This document shows, piece by piece, positions 24,101-31,980 of a stretch of 64,000 nt of DNA. The notes beneath the pieces were generated by a model. That model worked only from the letters and a program-made list of their open reading frames with translations, was not told the DNA's origin and did no database searches. Every line of letters begins with the position of its first letter. The first letter of the stretch is position 1. The position numbers and the translations under genes were made by a program. Source of the stretch: Flavonifractor sp052065355 (lineage in GTDB: Bacteria; Bacillota; Clostridia; Oscillospirales; Oscillospiraceae). The stretch lies in NCBI RefSeq assembly GCF_052065355.1, contig NZ_JBQHUF010000004.1, positions 163,887-227,886 on the forward strand. The letters run 5' to 3'.

Positions 24101-25636
24101 TGCGCCAACCGGAACGCCCGCATTTCCGTCAAACTGGTCAGCGAGGCTGGTGTGGGTACCATCGCCGCCGGCGTGGCCAAGGCAGGAGCCCAGGTGGTGC
24201 TGATCTCCGGCTTTGACGGCGGCACCGGCGCGGCGCCCCGCACCTCCATCCACCACGCCGGCCTGCCCTGGGAGCTGGGCCTGGCGGAGACCCACCAGAC
24301 CTTGATGCAGAACGGTCTGCGCTCCCGTGTGGTGGTGGAGACCGACGGCAAGCTGATGAGCGGCCGGGACGTGGCCATCGCCTGCATGCTGGGCGCCGAG
24401 GAGTTCGGCTTCGCCACCGCTCCCCTGGTGACCCTGGGGTGCGTGATGATGCGGGTGTGCAACCTGGACACCTGCCCGGTGGGCGTGGCCACCCAGAACC
24501 CGGAGCTGAGAAAGCGCTTCTGCGGCAAGCCGGAGTATGTGGTCAACTTCATGCGCTTTGTGGCTCAGGACCTGCGGGAGCATATGGCAAAGCTGGGGGT
24601 GCGCACGGTGGATGAGCTGGTAGGCCGCACCGACCTGCTCTCCGTCCGCTCCCCCGCCGTCAATGAGCGGGCGGCGTCGGTAGACCTGTCCTCCATCCTG
24701 AACAACCCCTGGGCGGGTCAGGCCAAGACCCACTTCGACCCGGCGGACGTATACGACTTCAAGCTGGAAGACACGGTAGACCTGAAGGAACTGGAGCCCC
24801 GGCTGGGGGCAGCCCTGGCCGAGGGCAGGCCCGGACGGCTGACTTTGCAGGTGTCCTCCACCGACCGGGCGGTGGGCACCATTCTGGGCTCCGACGTCAC
24901 CCGGCTCCACGGGAAGGACCTGCCCGACGGCACCTTTACCGTCAAGTGTACCGGCGGCGGCGGACAGTCCTTCGGCGCCTTTCTGCCCCAGGGTGTCACC
25001 CTGGAGCTGGAGGGAGACGCCAACGACTACCTGGGTAAGGGTCTGTCCGGCGGCACCATCGTGGTCTATCCCCCCAAGGAGAGCCCCTTCGATCCGGCGG
25101 AAAACATCCTGGTGGGCAACGTGGCCCTCTACGGCGCCACCAGCGGCAGAGCCTTCCTCTGCGGCGCGGCGGGAGAGCGGTTCTGCGTCCGCAACTCCGG
25201 CGCCACGGCGGTGGTGGAGGGCGTGGGCGACCACGGCTGTGAGTATATGACCGGCGGCGTGGCGGTGGTGCTGGGCCCCACCGGCAAGAACTTTGCCGCC
25301 GGTATGAGCGGCGGCGTGGCCTACGTGCTGGACGAAAAGCGGGATTTGTACCTGCGGCTGAACAAGGCCCTGGTGTCCATGTCCACGGTGAGCGAGCCGG
25401 AGGATGTCGCCCGGCTGCGGGACCTGATCCAGGCCCATGCCGACGCCACCGGTTCCGCCAAAGCGAAAACCATTCTGGAGCATTTTGACGATTATCTGCC
25501 CCTGTTCAAAAAGATCCTGCCCCACGACTACGACCGGATGCTGCGCACCATCGCCGCCTTCCGGGCCCAGGGCATGGCAGAGGACGAGGCCCGGGTGGAG
25601 GCCTTCTATGCCAACACCAGAAAGGGAGGGGAATGA
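21116..25636 (+). CDS. gltB: Glutamate synthase, large subunit
   Basis: A 1506-residue enzyme of full family length. A 16-residue propeptide precedes Cys17 in EHDACGIGAVV, the N-terminal nucleophile of the class II glutamine amidotransferase domain (~17-430). The central and FMN-binding synthase domain (~480-1200) shows MSYGSISQEAHECLARAMN, SNSGEGGEEP, GAKPGEGGHLPAGKV and the cluster region TLGCVMMRVCNLDTCPVGVA, whose cysteines bind the 3Fe-4S centre. The C-terminal part is the GXGXG beta-helix (GNVALYGATSGRAFLCGAAG). It transfers glutamine amide nitrogen to 2-oxoglutarate. The stop overlaps an ATG of the small subunit. Expression probably depends on readthrough of the terminator at 21052-21087. 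Confidence 0.97.
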   Translation: MKTERGLYRPCFEHDACGIGAVVDIHGRPSHRTVDDALKIVEKLEHRAGKDAKGETGDGVGILVQISHGFFARAAGLSLPGPRDYGVGMFFLPQEPLKRRQAKKLFELIVEKEGMAFLGWREVPIKPEILGQRAREKMPAIWQGFVRRPDGVAQGLDFDRKLYVARRVFEQSCGGDTYVVSLSSRTVVYKGMFLVNQLRAFYPDLDDPDYQSALALVHSRFSTNTNPAWERAHPYRLLAHNGEINTIRGNADRMLAREETMHSQVLGDEMDKVLPVVNAAGSDSAMLDNTLEFLMMAGMDLPLAVMACIPEPWRGDESVSRSRRDLYQYYATLMEPWDGPAAVLFTDGDMVGAVLDRNGLRPARYYVTSDDRLILASEVGVLDIPPEDILRKDRLRPGRMLLVDLKKGRIVEDGELKESYAARQPYGEWLDQNLLRLADLPIPNKRVERRSREELHRLQKAFGYRYEDVHDTILPMARTGAEATAAMGTDIPLAVLDDVDRPLFHYFHQLFAQVTNPPMDAIREEIVTDTTVYVGDDGNLLEEGPENCRVLQIHNPILTSTDLMKIRAMDQPGFHVATVSLLYYENTSLERAVEKLAVAVDKAWRAGANVIILSDRGVDENHVAIPSLLAVSAMEQHLIRTKKRTAVSIILESAEPRDVHHFAALLGYGARAVNPYLAEETIVELIEEGLLDKDFHTAVKDYTEAVLHGIVKIAAKMGISTLQSYQSAQIFEAVGIRQDVIDRYFTNTVSRVGGIGLEEMGAAVERNHAKAFDPLGLEVDLELDSLGAHKARSGGEDHLYDPQTIHLLQLAARRGDYELFKQYTARVDDERRPHTLRGLLDMKYADTPIPLDEVESVDSIVKRFKTGAMSYGSISQEAHECLARAMNLLGGKSNSGEGGEEPDRLNDPARNSAIKQVASGRFGVTSEYLVSAKEIQIKLAQGAKPGEGGHLPAGKVYPWIAKCRHATPGVSLISPPPHHDIYSIEDLAQLIYDLKCANRNARISVKLVSEAGVGTIAAGVAKAGAQVVLISGFDGGTGAAPRTSIHHAGLPWELGLAETHQTLMQNGLRSRVVVETDGKLMSGRDVAIACMLGAEEFGFATAPLVTLGCVMMRVCNLDTCPVGVATQNPELRKRFCGKPEYVVNFMRFVAQDLREHMAKLGVRTVDELVGRTDLLSVRSPAVNERAASVDLSSILNNPWAGQAKTHFDPADVYDFKLEDTVDLKELEPRLGAALAEGRPGRLTLQVSSTDRAVGTILGSDVTRLHGKDLPDGTFTVKCTGGGGQSFGAFLPQGVTLELEGDANDYLGKGLSGGTIVVYPPKESPFDPAENILVGNVALYGATSGRAFLCGAAGERFCVRNSGATAVVEGVGDHGCEYMTGGVAVVLGPTGKNFAAGMSGGVAYVLDEKRDLYLRLNKALVSMSTVSEPEDVARLRDLIQAHADATGSAKAKTILEHFDDYLPLFKKILPHDYDRMLRTIAAFRAQGMAEDEARVEAFYANTRKGGE

Positions 25637-25638
25637 CC

Positions 25639-27084
25639 ATGGGAAAACCCACCGGATTTTTAGACTATCAGCGCCAGGGGAATCCTTCCCAGGCTCCGCT
25701 GGAGCGCATCCGGCACTTTGACGAGTTCCACCCGCCTCTGGACCGGGAGGAGCGGCGGCGGCAGGGCGGCCGGTGCATGGCCTGCGGCGTGCCCTTCTGC
25801 CAGTCGGGTGCGGTGCTGAACGGCATGGTGTCCGGCTGCCCCCTCCACAACCTGGTGCCCGAGTGGAACGACCTGCTGTGGCGGGGCCATCCCGGCCACG
25901 CCGCCGCCCGGCTGTTAAAGACCAACAACTTCCCGGAGTTCACCGGCCGGGTCTGCCCCGCCCTGTGCGAGGCGGCCTGCACCTGCGGCCTGAACGGAGA
26001 TCCGGTCACCGTCAAGGAAAACGAGCTGTCCATTATTGAGGACGCCTGGGCCGCCGGGCTGATGGAGCCCCGGCCTCCCAAGGTGCGCACCGGCAAGCGG
26101 GTGGCGGTGGTGGGCTCCGGCCCCGCCGGACTGGCCTGCGCCGACCAGCTCAACCGCCGGGGCCACACCGTCACCGTTTTTGAGCGCTCCGACCGGCCGG
26201 GCGGCCTTTTGATGTACGGCATCCCCAACATGAAGCTGGACAAAGCCATCGTCCGGCGGCGGCTGGACAAGATGGCCGCCGAGGGGATCGATTTCCGCAC
26301 CGGCGTGGACGTGGGCAAGGACGTGACGGCGGAGGAGCTGCGGGCGGACTTTGACGCCGTGGTACTGTGCTGCGGCTCCGCCCAGCCCCGGGACCTGGCG
26401 GTCCCCGGCCGGAAGTCCGGTGGAGTGTGGTTCGCCGTGGATTTCCTCACCCAGACCACCCGGGCGCTGCTGGACGGCGCTCCCTTCTCTCCCACCGCCA
26501 AGGGCAAGCAGGTGGTGGTGGTTGGCGGCGGCGACACCGGCAACGACTGCGTGGGCACCTGCATCCGCCAGGGCTGCGCCGGGGTGGTGCAGCTGGAGAT
26601 GATGCCCAAGCTACCCGACGCCCGGAACGAAAACAACCCCTGGCCGGAGTGGCCCCGGGTGTGCAAGACCGACTACGGCCAGGAGGAGGCCATCGCGGTA
26701 TTCGGCCATGACCCCCGGCTCTATCAGACCACGGTGACCGCCCTGAAAGCCGACGGGAAGGGCCAATTGGAGGCGGTGAAGACGGTGGAGCTGGACCGTG
26801 ACCTGAAGCCGGTACCCGGCACGGAGCGCACCCTCCCCTGTCAGCTGCTGCTCATCGCCGCCGGCTTCCTGGGCGCCCAGCGCTATGTGCCGGAGGCCTT
26901 TGGCCTGGAGCTCACCCCCCGCTCCTGCGTAAAGACCCCGGAGGGGAGTTATCAGACCGGCGTGCCCGGCGTCTTTGCCGCCGGCGACATGCGGCGGGGC
27001 CAGTCCCTGGTGGTATGGGCCATCGCCGAGGGCCGTCAGGCCGCCCGGGAGGCTGACGCCTGGCTGATGGGCCAGGGCGGCTGA
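25639..27084 (+). CDS. gltD: Glutamate synthase, small subunit
   Basis: A 481-residue flavoprotein that brings electrons from NAD(P)H to the large subunit. The N-terminal cysteine motifs for two 4Fe-4S clusters are visible (GRCMACGVPFCQSG, GCPLHNLVPEWN, GRVCPALCEAACTCGLNG). They are followed by the FAD site VAVVGSGPAGLACADQLNRR and an NADPH-type site VVVVGGGDTGNDCVG. ATG 25639 is preferred because AGGGAGG lies about 9 bases upstream; an alternative ATG at 25633 overlaps the gltB stop. It ends the glnA-ANTAR-gltBD cluster with a strong terminator. Confidence 0.96.
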   Translation: MGKPTGFLDYQRQGNPSQAPLERIRHFDEFHPPLDREERRRQGGRCMACGVPFCQSGAVLNGMVSGCPLHNLVPEWNDLLWRGHPGHAAARLLKTNNFPEFTGRVCPALCEAACTCGLNGDPVTVKENELSIIEDAWAAGLMEPRPPKVRTGKRVAVVGSGPAGLACADQLNRRGHTVTVFERSDRPGGLLMYGIPNMKLDKAIVRRRLDKMAAEGIDFRTGVDVGKDVTAEELRADFDAVVLCCGSAQPRDLAVPGRKSGGVWFAVDFLTQTTRALLDGAPFSPTAKGKQVVVVGGGDTGNDCVGTCIRQGCAGVVQLEMMPKLPDARNENNPWPEWPRVCKTDYGQEEAIAVFGHDPRLYQTTVTALKADGKGQLEAVKTVELDRDLKPVPGTERTLPCQLLLIAAGFLGAQRYVPEAFGLELTPRSCVKTPEGSYQTGVPGVFAAGDMRRGQSLVVWAIAEGRQAAREADAWLMGQGG

Positions 27085-27108
27085 GCCTTTTTTCGTCCAC
27101 TTTTTGCA

Positions 27109-27144
27109 GCGCCTCACACCCGAATTGGTGTGAGGCGCTTTTTT
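27109..27144 (+). terminator. Terminator of the gltBD unit
   Basis: GCGCCTCACACC (27109-27120) pairs perfectly with 27127-27138 around CGAATT, followed by TTTTTT. Confidence 0.95.
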
Positions 27145-27174
27145 ACGTTCTTTCTTTCCAAAACCAAAAAGCCC

Positions 27175-27226
27175 TTGACAAAGGGGCTTATCCAGGTATA
27201 TACTCCATTCATCAAAAAATTTTGAT
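27175..27226 (+). promoter_or_regulatory. arsR promoter with ArsR-type operator
   Basis: TTGACA (27175-27180) and TATACT (27199-27204, 18-base spacer) are followed by the palindrome ATCAAAA-AA-TTTTGAT at 27211-27226, which covers the expected start of transcription. ATCAA-N6-TTGAT is the common ArsR/SmtB operator form, so autorepression is likely. An identical site in inverse orientation is found at 27594-27609. Confidence 0.8.
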
Positions 27227-27239
27227 GTGAGGTGTGGCC

Positions 27240-27554
27240 ATGGACGGGGTCTATCAGGAACAGGCAAAGGTCTTCAAGGCGCTGTGCGACCCCAAGCGTC
27301 TGGCCATTCTGGAGCAGCTGCGGGGCGGAGAAAAGTGTGCCTGTGTGCTGCTGGAGCCCATGGATCTCACCCAATCCGGCCTGTCCTACCACATGAAGAT
27401 CCTCTGCGACTCCGGTCTGGTAGACAGCCGGCAGGAAGGCAAGTGGACCCACTACCGCCTGAGCCCCTCCGGCCAGGCCCGGGCCCTGGCGCTGCTGAAG
27501 GCCCTTACCACACCGGACGGTGAGGAACAGGGCTGCTGCTGCGGACAGGAATGA
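27240..27554 (+). CDS. ArsR/SmtB-family metalloregulatory repressor
   Basis: A 104-residue winged-helix repressor: FKALCDPKRLAILEQLRGG, recognition helix region TQSGLSYHMKILCDSGLV and wing WTHYRLSPSG. Cys33 and Cys35 in EKCACVLLE lie where E. coli-type ArsR has its arsenite-binding CVC pair, and a CCCGQE tail adds three cysteines (99-101) that could complete a thiolate site. It would leave DNA when arsenite or a similar soft metal binds. Start ATG 27240 follows GTGAGGTG. The two operator copies indicate that it represses itself and the permease gene. Confidence 0.9.
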   Translation: MDGVYQEQAKVFKALCDPKRLAILEQLRGGEKCACVLLEPMDLTQSGLSYHMKILCDSGLVDSRQEGKWTHYRLSPSGQARALALLKALTTPDGEEQGCCCGQE

Positions 27555-27555
27555 G

Positions 27556-27581
27556 CGCCATCCGGCGGGATGGCGTTTTTT
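27556..27581 (+). terminator. Terminator directly after arsR
   Basis: CGCCATCC (27556-27563) pairs with GGATGGCG (27568-27575), followed by TTTTTT, two bases after the arsR stop. The permease therefore needs its own promoter, near the second operator. Confidence 0.88.
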
Positions 27582-27593
27582 CTCCCCTTATAT

Positions 27594-27609
27594 ATCAAAA
27601 TTTTTTGAT
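27594..27609 (+). promoter_or_regulatory. Second ArsR-type operator, before the permease gene
   Basis: ATCAAAATTTTTTGAT is the exact reverse complement of the site at 27211-27226 and lies 29 bases before the permease ATG. No strong -35/-10 pair is evident. Confidence 0.78.
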
Positions 27610-27638
27610 GTATTTTTTGTGTAGACAGGAGGTCTTTT

Positions 27639-28640
27639 ATGGACATCTGGCAGCTGATCCAAAACCAGGTGCTGGGCATGCGTTGGCTGGACGATCTGAT
27701 CGGCGCAGGGCTCTCCGCCCTGGGGGTGGATACCGGCAGCCGCATCGGCGGCAGCGTGCGCTTTTTCCTTTACGACACGATCAAAATTACCATTCTGCTG
27801 TGCGTGCTGATCTTCGTCATTTCCTACATTCAGAGCTACTTCCCGCCTGAGCGGAGCCGCCGGATCCTGGGCCGCTTCCGGGGAATCCGGGCCAATCTGG
27901 TGTCCGCCCTGCTGGGTACTGTGACTCCCTTCTGCTCCTGCTCCTCCATCCCGCTGTTCATGGGCTTCACCAGCGCGGGGCTGCCGGTGGGGGTGACCTT
28001 TTCCTTCCTGATCTCCTCCCCTATGGTGGATCTGGGCAGCCTGGTGCTGCTGACGGGCATTTTCGGCGCCAGGGTAGCGGCGGTCTATGTGCTCCTGGGT
28101 CTGATCGTGGCGGTAGTGGGCGGCAGCATCATAGAAAAGCTCCGCATGGAGCGGTATGTGGAGGATTTTGTCCGCACGGCTCCCTATGCGGAGGGCGAGG
28201 TTCAAGTCCTGACCCAGAAGGACCGGCTGCTCTGGGCCAGGGATCAGGCGGCAGGTACTCTGCGGAAGGTGTTCCCCTACATTCTGGTGGGAGTGGGCGT
28301 CGGCGCCCTGATCCACAATTGGATCCCCGAGGCCTGGGTCCAGACCGCCCTGGGCAGCCGGAATCCCTTCGGCGTGGTGCTGGCGGTGCTGGTTGGTACG
28401 CCCATGTACGCCGACATCTTCGGCACCATTCCGGCGGCGGAAGCCCTTTTGTCCAAGGGCGCTCAGCTGGGTACGGTGCTGGCCTTCATGATGGCCGTCA
28501 CCACCCTGTCTCTCCCCTCTCTGATCCTGCTGCGGAAGGCAGTCAAACCCCGGCTGCTGGCTCTCTTCGTGGGGATATGTGTGTGCGGGATCATCCTGGT
28601 GGGCTATCTCTTTAATGTTTTTCAATTTTTTCTGATCTGA
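27639..28640 (+). CDS. ArsP/DUF318-type permease
   Basis: A 333-residue membrane protein with about eight helices. It shows the family signature TPFCSCSSIPLFMGFTSAG, followed by GVTFSFLISSPMVDLGSLVL, and a second half LVGTPMYADIFGTIPAAEAL. DUF318 permeases include ArsP, which exports trivalent organoarsenicals, and related metal-resistance permeases. The CxC pair in the signature is the proposed metal-binding point. Placement after an ArsR regulator and before a thioredoxin-like protein is the common clostridial arrangement. AGGAGGT precedes ATG 27639. The exact exported compound is not visible. Confidence 0.87.
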   Translation: MDIWQLIQNQVLGMRWLDDLIGAGLSALGVDTGSRIGGSVRFFLYDTIKITILLCVLIFVISYIQSYFPPERSRRILGRFRGIRANLVSALLGTVTPFCSCSSIPLFMGFTSAGLPVGVTFSFLISSPMVDLGSLVLLTGIFGARVAAVYVLLGLIVAVVGGSIIEKLRMERYVEDFVRTAPYAEGEVQVLTQKDRLLWARDQAAGTLRKVFPYILVGVGVGALIHNWIPEAWVQTALGSRNPFGVVLAVLVGTPMYADIFGTIPAAEALLSKGAQLGTVLAFMMAVTTLSLPSLILLRKAVKPRLLALFVGICVCGIILVGYLFNVFQFFLI

Positions 28641-28653
28641 GGAGGCTGTTGTT

Positions 28654-28962
28654 ATGAAACTGTTTGGGCGAAAAGAAACCGGGGCGCGGAACACCCCCAC
28701 ATCTCAGGAGGAAGCGAGGGTCCTGGTGCTGGGCTCCGGCTGCGCCAAGTGTAACGCGCTGGAGGAGACCGTGCGGGCCGCCCTGGCGGAGCTGGGCAGT
28801 GACGCCGCCGTGGGCCACGTGACGGATTTCAGCCGGATCGCCGCCTACGGCGTCATGTCCACCCCCGCCCTGGTGGTGGACGGCAAGGTCTTATCCAGCG
28901 GCAGATTGCTGAAAAAGGAGGAGGCAGCGGAGCTGATACGCAAGGCCTGGGGATCCCGCTGA
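28654..28962 (+). CDS. Thioredoxin-like small redox protein
   Basis: A 102-residue protein of the redox-active disulfide protein 2 type. The active-site pair is Cys30 and Cys33 in LGSGCAKCNALEE, and VMSTPALVVDGKV supplies the cis-proline region. It starts 13 bases after the permease stop behind GAGGAGG, so both are co-transcribed. Such proteins accompany DUF318 permeases in many anaerobes and may reduce or deliver the metal(loid) (inference). Confidence 0.88.
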   Translation: MKLFGRKETGARNTPTSQEEARVLVLGSGCAKCNALEETVRAALAELGSDAAVGHVTDFSRIAAYGVMSTPALVVDGKVLSSGRLLKKEEAAELIRKAWGSR

Positions 28963-29065
28963 GCCCTCTACCCGCGGAGGCTATTCCTTGAAATTTTTGG
29001 TTTCTTTCTTGCAATTTTCAAAAAATTTGGTAAGCTAAAGGGGAAGGAAACGAAGCGCGCGGACG

Positions 29066-29090
29066 CTCCGGCAGAACATGCCGGAGTTTT
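29066..29090 (+). promoter_or_regulatory. Leader hairpin before the LuxR-type gene
   Basis: CTCCGGCA (29066-29073) pairs perfectly with TGCCGGAG (29079-29086), then TTTT. It lies 30 bases before the start codon, so it may attenuate the regulator. AT-rich sequence at 29000-29035 contains TTGCAA and TAAGCT with a 16-base spacer as a possible promoter. The rest of 28963-29119 shows no gene. Confidence 0.5.
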
Positions 29091-29119
29091 CGCGTTTACA
29101 GGAATGAGCAGGTGAGCCT

Positions 29120-31585
29120 ATGCAACCGCGATATTTTTCCCAGACGCTGCGGGAAAAGCTCTCCCATATCTCAGAGGTGCCGCTGACCATTGTGGAGGCA
29201 CCGGCAGGCTATGGGAAAACAACAGCCGTCCGCTCGGCGCTGGACAGCTTGGATCAGGAACAGGTATTTTGGTACACCGCCGTGGAGAGTGTCCAGGACG
29301 GCAGCTTCCGCTGGCTGTGCCGGCAGCTGGAGCGGGTGGACCCGGAGGCCTCCGCCAGTCTGCTGTCCCTGGGCTTCCTCAACCGCAGCAACGCCAATCG
29401 GGTGGCAGAGCTTCTGCTGGAGCTGCGGGCGGAACAGCCCTTGTATCTGGTCATCGACAACTTCCAGTTCGTACTGGGCAACTGGCAGCCTCAGATCTTT
29501 ACCGCCCTGGCGGGCAGGCGGGACGGAAACCTGCATGTGATCTTTATCTCCCAGAGCTTCTGGCGGCTCCGCGTCCTGCTGGATGACACCCCATCCACGG
29601 CCCGCATCAATGCCCGGGACCTGCTGCTGGGCGTGGCAGACATCCGGGACTTCGCCTCGGAGCTGGACCTGACGGTCTCCGACATCCAGGCGCGGGAGAT
29701 CCATACCAAAACCGAGGGCTGGGCAGTGGCCGTGGCCCTCTATCTGCAAAACCTGAAGAAGGGAAACGACGTGGCCGCAGTCCGCGACACGGATACCCTG
29801 CTCTATGAGCTCTTCTGGAAAAAAGCGCCCGAGGAACTGCAAAAGGTCATGCTCCGCCTGTGCCTGTTTCAGGAGCTGACGGTGGAGCAGATCCGGGATG
29901 TGCTGGGCACCTCCACCAGTCAGCAGCAGGACCTGCCCTACAATTTGTGGGAAAGCATTCCGCTGCTGGCCTACTTCCCCCAGCGGCAGAAATATTTCCC
30001 TCACGAGATCCTGCTGTCCTTCCTGCGCCGCCAGCTGGAGCAGACGGACCTGTCGTTCCGCCTGGAGTGCTGCCAGGCCGCCGGCAGATGGTACCGGGAT
30101 CACGACATGGGCAAAGAGGCTGTCAGCCTGTTTTTCGCCGTGAAGGATTATGAGGGGGTGCTCTCCTGCCCCCTGACCGGCCTGCTGATGGAGCAGTTCT
30201 GGGGGAAGTCCTACACCGAGGTGGCCCGGACGGTGCTGCGGGAATGCCCGGAGGAGATCCAGATGCGGTATCCCATCTCGGTACTGCGGCTGTGCTATGC
30301 CCTGTTCGCCGGTGCCGACTTTGCCACCTTCCAGACGATGATGGAGCAGACCCGCCGCCGGCTGGAGGCCCAGGACGACAAGAGCCTGCTGGGCGAATGG
30401 CATATGGTGGCCGCTCTGCTGGAATTCCCCGATGTGGCGCGGATGAAGGCCCACTACCTCCAGGCGGAGGAGCTGCTCCAGGGCGTGTGCAGGGTCTTTA
30501 CCTATCAGGAGCCCTACCTCTGCGGCTGCACCTCCATGTGGTACTTATTTTACAGCAAGCCGGGAGAGATGATGGCCACCGCCGACCGGCTGGAGGATAT
30601 GATGGCCCTCTACAACCGCCTCACCGACAATCACGGCGCCGGCGCGGCGGAGCTGTACCGGGGCGAAGCCCTGTGCGTCCAGGGCCGGTATGACGAGGCG
30701 GAGATCTTTGCCCACCGGGCGGCCATGCTGTCCGAAGAGGGGCAGAACGCCAGCGTCACCTACGGCGCCGCCCTTCTGCTGGGCATCAACGCCATTTACC
30801 AGACGGATATGCTGGCTTTGCAGAAGGCGCTGGAGTATCTGGAAGAAAAAGCCCAGGGCTACCCCTTCCTCCAGGGCACGGCCATCAACCGCTGCATGGT
30901 GGAAACGGTGCGCGGCTACCTGCTGGCCCTGATGATGGAGACCGACCGGTCCGCCCAGTGGACCCAGGGCGAGGCAGACCGGCTGGGAGACCTGACCTTT
31001 ACCAATTTCATGGTCAAGACCACCCGCATCACCGACCTGATTCTGAACAAGGACTACAAGCGGGCCATCGCCAGTGTGGAGGCCTCTCTGTCCCTGGACC
31101 CCAGGCTGGTCACGCTGGCTACTCAGAACTTCATGCATGTGGGCCTGACCCTGTGCTATCTGGCCATCGGAAAGCTGAAAAAGGCGGCCGAGCATCTGGA
31201 TATCTCCCTCACCCTGTCGGAGCAGGACCGGAATTTCACCTTCCTGGCCAGTTTCCGCAAATATTTGGCCGTCCTGTTCCTGGTCCCCTCCATCGCCTCC
31301 CGCCACGGCACAGCCATCCGGGAGATCCGCAAGATGGAGATCCACTACGTCAAGGCGGAGGAGAGCCGGATCTTCGCTATGCTGGAGGAGGAGGAAGAGG
31401 AGGCTCTGGCCGCCCTCAGCGGCCGGGAGCGGGACGTGGCCCGGCTGGCGGCCCAGGGCATGCGCAACCGGGAGATCGCCGCCCAGCTCCACGTCTCGGA
31501 GGAGACAGTGAAGGCCCACCTCAAGTCCATCTTCCAAAAACTGAACATCGACCGGCGCAGCCGCCTGGTGGAGCTGCTGAAGTAA
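29120..31585 (+). CDS. MalT-like LuxR-family ATP-dependent transcriptional regulator
   Basis: An 821-residue regulator of the large LuxR (LAL/MalT) type. The Walker A is EAPAGYGKTT (26-35) and a Walker B-like LYLVIDNFQFV lies near 110-120. The middle (~330-740) is a helical, TPR-like sensor region, and the C-terminal ~55 residues form the LuxR helix-turn-helix (LSGRERDVARLAAQGMRNRE; LHVSEETVKAHLKSIFQKLN). In MalT an inducer plus ATP drives oligomerisation and activation. It precedes the DUF2442 gene and the giant surface protein on the same strand, so these are plausible targets (inference). Inducer unknown. Confidence 0.92.
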   Translation: MQPRYFSQTLREKLSHISEVPLTIVEAPAGYGKTTAVRSALDSLDQEQVFWYTAVESVQDGSFRWLCRQLERVDPEASASLLSLGFLNRSNANRVAELLLELRAEQPLYLVIDNFQFVLGNWQPQIFTALAGRRDGNLHVIFISQSFWRLRVLLDDTPSTARINARDLLLGVADIRDFASELDLTVSDIQAREIHTKTEGWAVAVALYLQNLKKGNDVAAVRDTDTLLYELFWKKAPEELQKVMLRLCLFQELTVEQIRDVLGTSTSQQQDLPYNLWESIPLLAYFPQRQKYFPHEILLSFLRRQLEQTDLSFRLECCQAAGRWYRDHDMGKEAVSLFFAVKDYEGVLSCPLTGLLMEQFWGKSYTEVARTVLRECPEEIQMRYPISVLRLCYALFAGADFATFQTMMEQTRRRLEAQDDKSLLGEWHMVAALLEFPDVARMKAHYLQAEELLQGVCRVFTYQEPYLCGCTSMWYLFYSKPGEMMATADRLEDMMALYNRLTDNHGAGAAELYRGEALCVQGRYDEAEIFAHRAAMLSEEGQNASVTYGAALLLGINAIYQTDMLALQKALEYLEEKAQGYPFLQGTAINRCMVETVRGYLLALMMETDRSAQWTQGEADRLGDLTFTNFMVKTTRITDLILNKDYKRAIASVEASLSLDPRLVTLATQNFMHVGLTLCYLAIGKLKKAAEHLDISLTLSEQDRNFTFLASFRKYLAVLFLVPSIASRHGTAIREIRKMEIHYVKAEESRIFAMLEEEEEEALAALSGRERDVARLAAQGMRNREIAAQLHVSEETVKAHLKSIFQKLNIDRRSRLVELLK

Positions 31586-31621
31586 AAATTCCCCATAAAT
31601 CCCCCAAATGGGGGATGTGGA

Positions 31622-31671
31622 AATCGGGAGCGTATTCTATACTATTAACATAGGATACGCTCCCGATTTTT
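31622..31671 (+). terminator. Long hairpin after the LuxR-type gene
   Basis: A 19-bp stem (31622-31640 with 31650-31668, one G-U pair) closes a 9-base loop and is followed by TTTTT (31667-31671). It ends the regulator transcript but also sits 37 bases before the DUF2442 start, so it could attenuate the surface-protein operon. A weak TATACT lies inside the loop side. Confidence 0.75.
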
Positions 31672-31707
31672 GTGTGTGAAGGTCAACGGAGAAAGGAGGA
31701 TCGAGCT

Positions 31708-31950
31708 ATGTGGACATCGGTGGCATCTGTTCAGGCACTGCCGGAATACCGGCTGCGGATTTGTTTTTGCAATGGGAGCGAGGCCATCATCAACATGGAG
31801 CGGCGCATTCGCGCCATTCGCTTCCACAAGCTGGCAGACCCCAACCTGTTTCGGACTGCTATGGCGCAAGGAGACGCCGTAGTCTGGAGCCAGAACAATG
31901 AATCCATCCGTGCAACGGTAGGCGAGCTTTTGGATTCCATGATGATGTAA
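31708..31950 (+). CDS. DUF2442 small protein
   Basis: An 80-residue protein starting at ATG 31708 with AAAGGAGG 8 bases upstream. The pattern VASVQALPEYRLRICFCNGS, a FHKLADPNLF centre and a GDAVVWSQNNESI end match DUF2442, a small fold found alone or in toxin-antitoxin-like and regulatory settings. Function unknown. No DUF4160 partner, the usual companion, is visible. It sits 30 bases before the giant surface protein and shares its transcript. Confidence 0.75.
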   Translation: MWTSVASVQALPEYRLRICFCNGSEAIINMERRIRAIRFHKLADPNLFRTAMAQGDAVVWSQNNESIRATVGELLDSMMM

Positions 31951-31980
31951 GCCGAGGAATTGGAAGGAGGAAAGGAACGT

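Noticed and set aside
20903..25525. Minus-strand open frame of about 1540 codons opposite gltB
   Set aside because: It is an antisense shadow of a clearly conserved gene, without motif or ribosome binding site.
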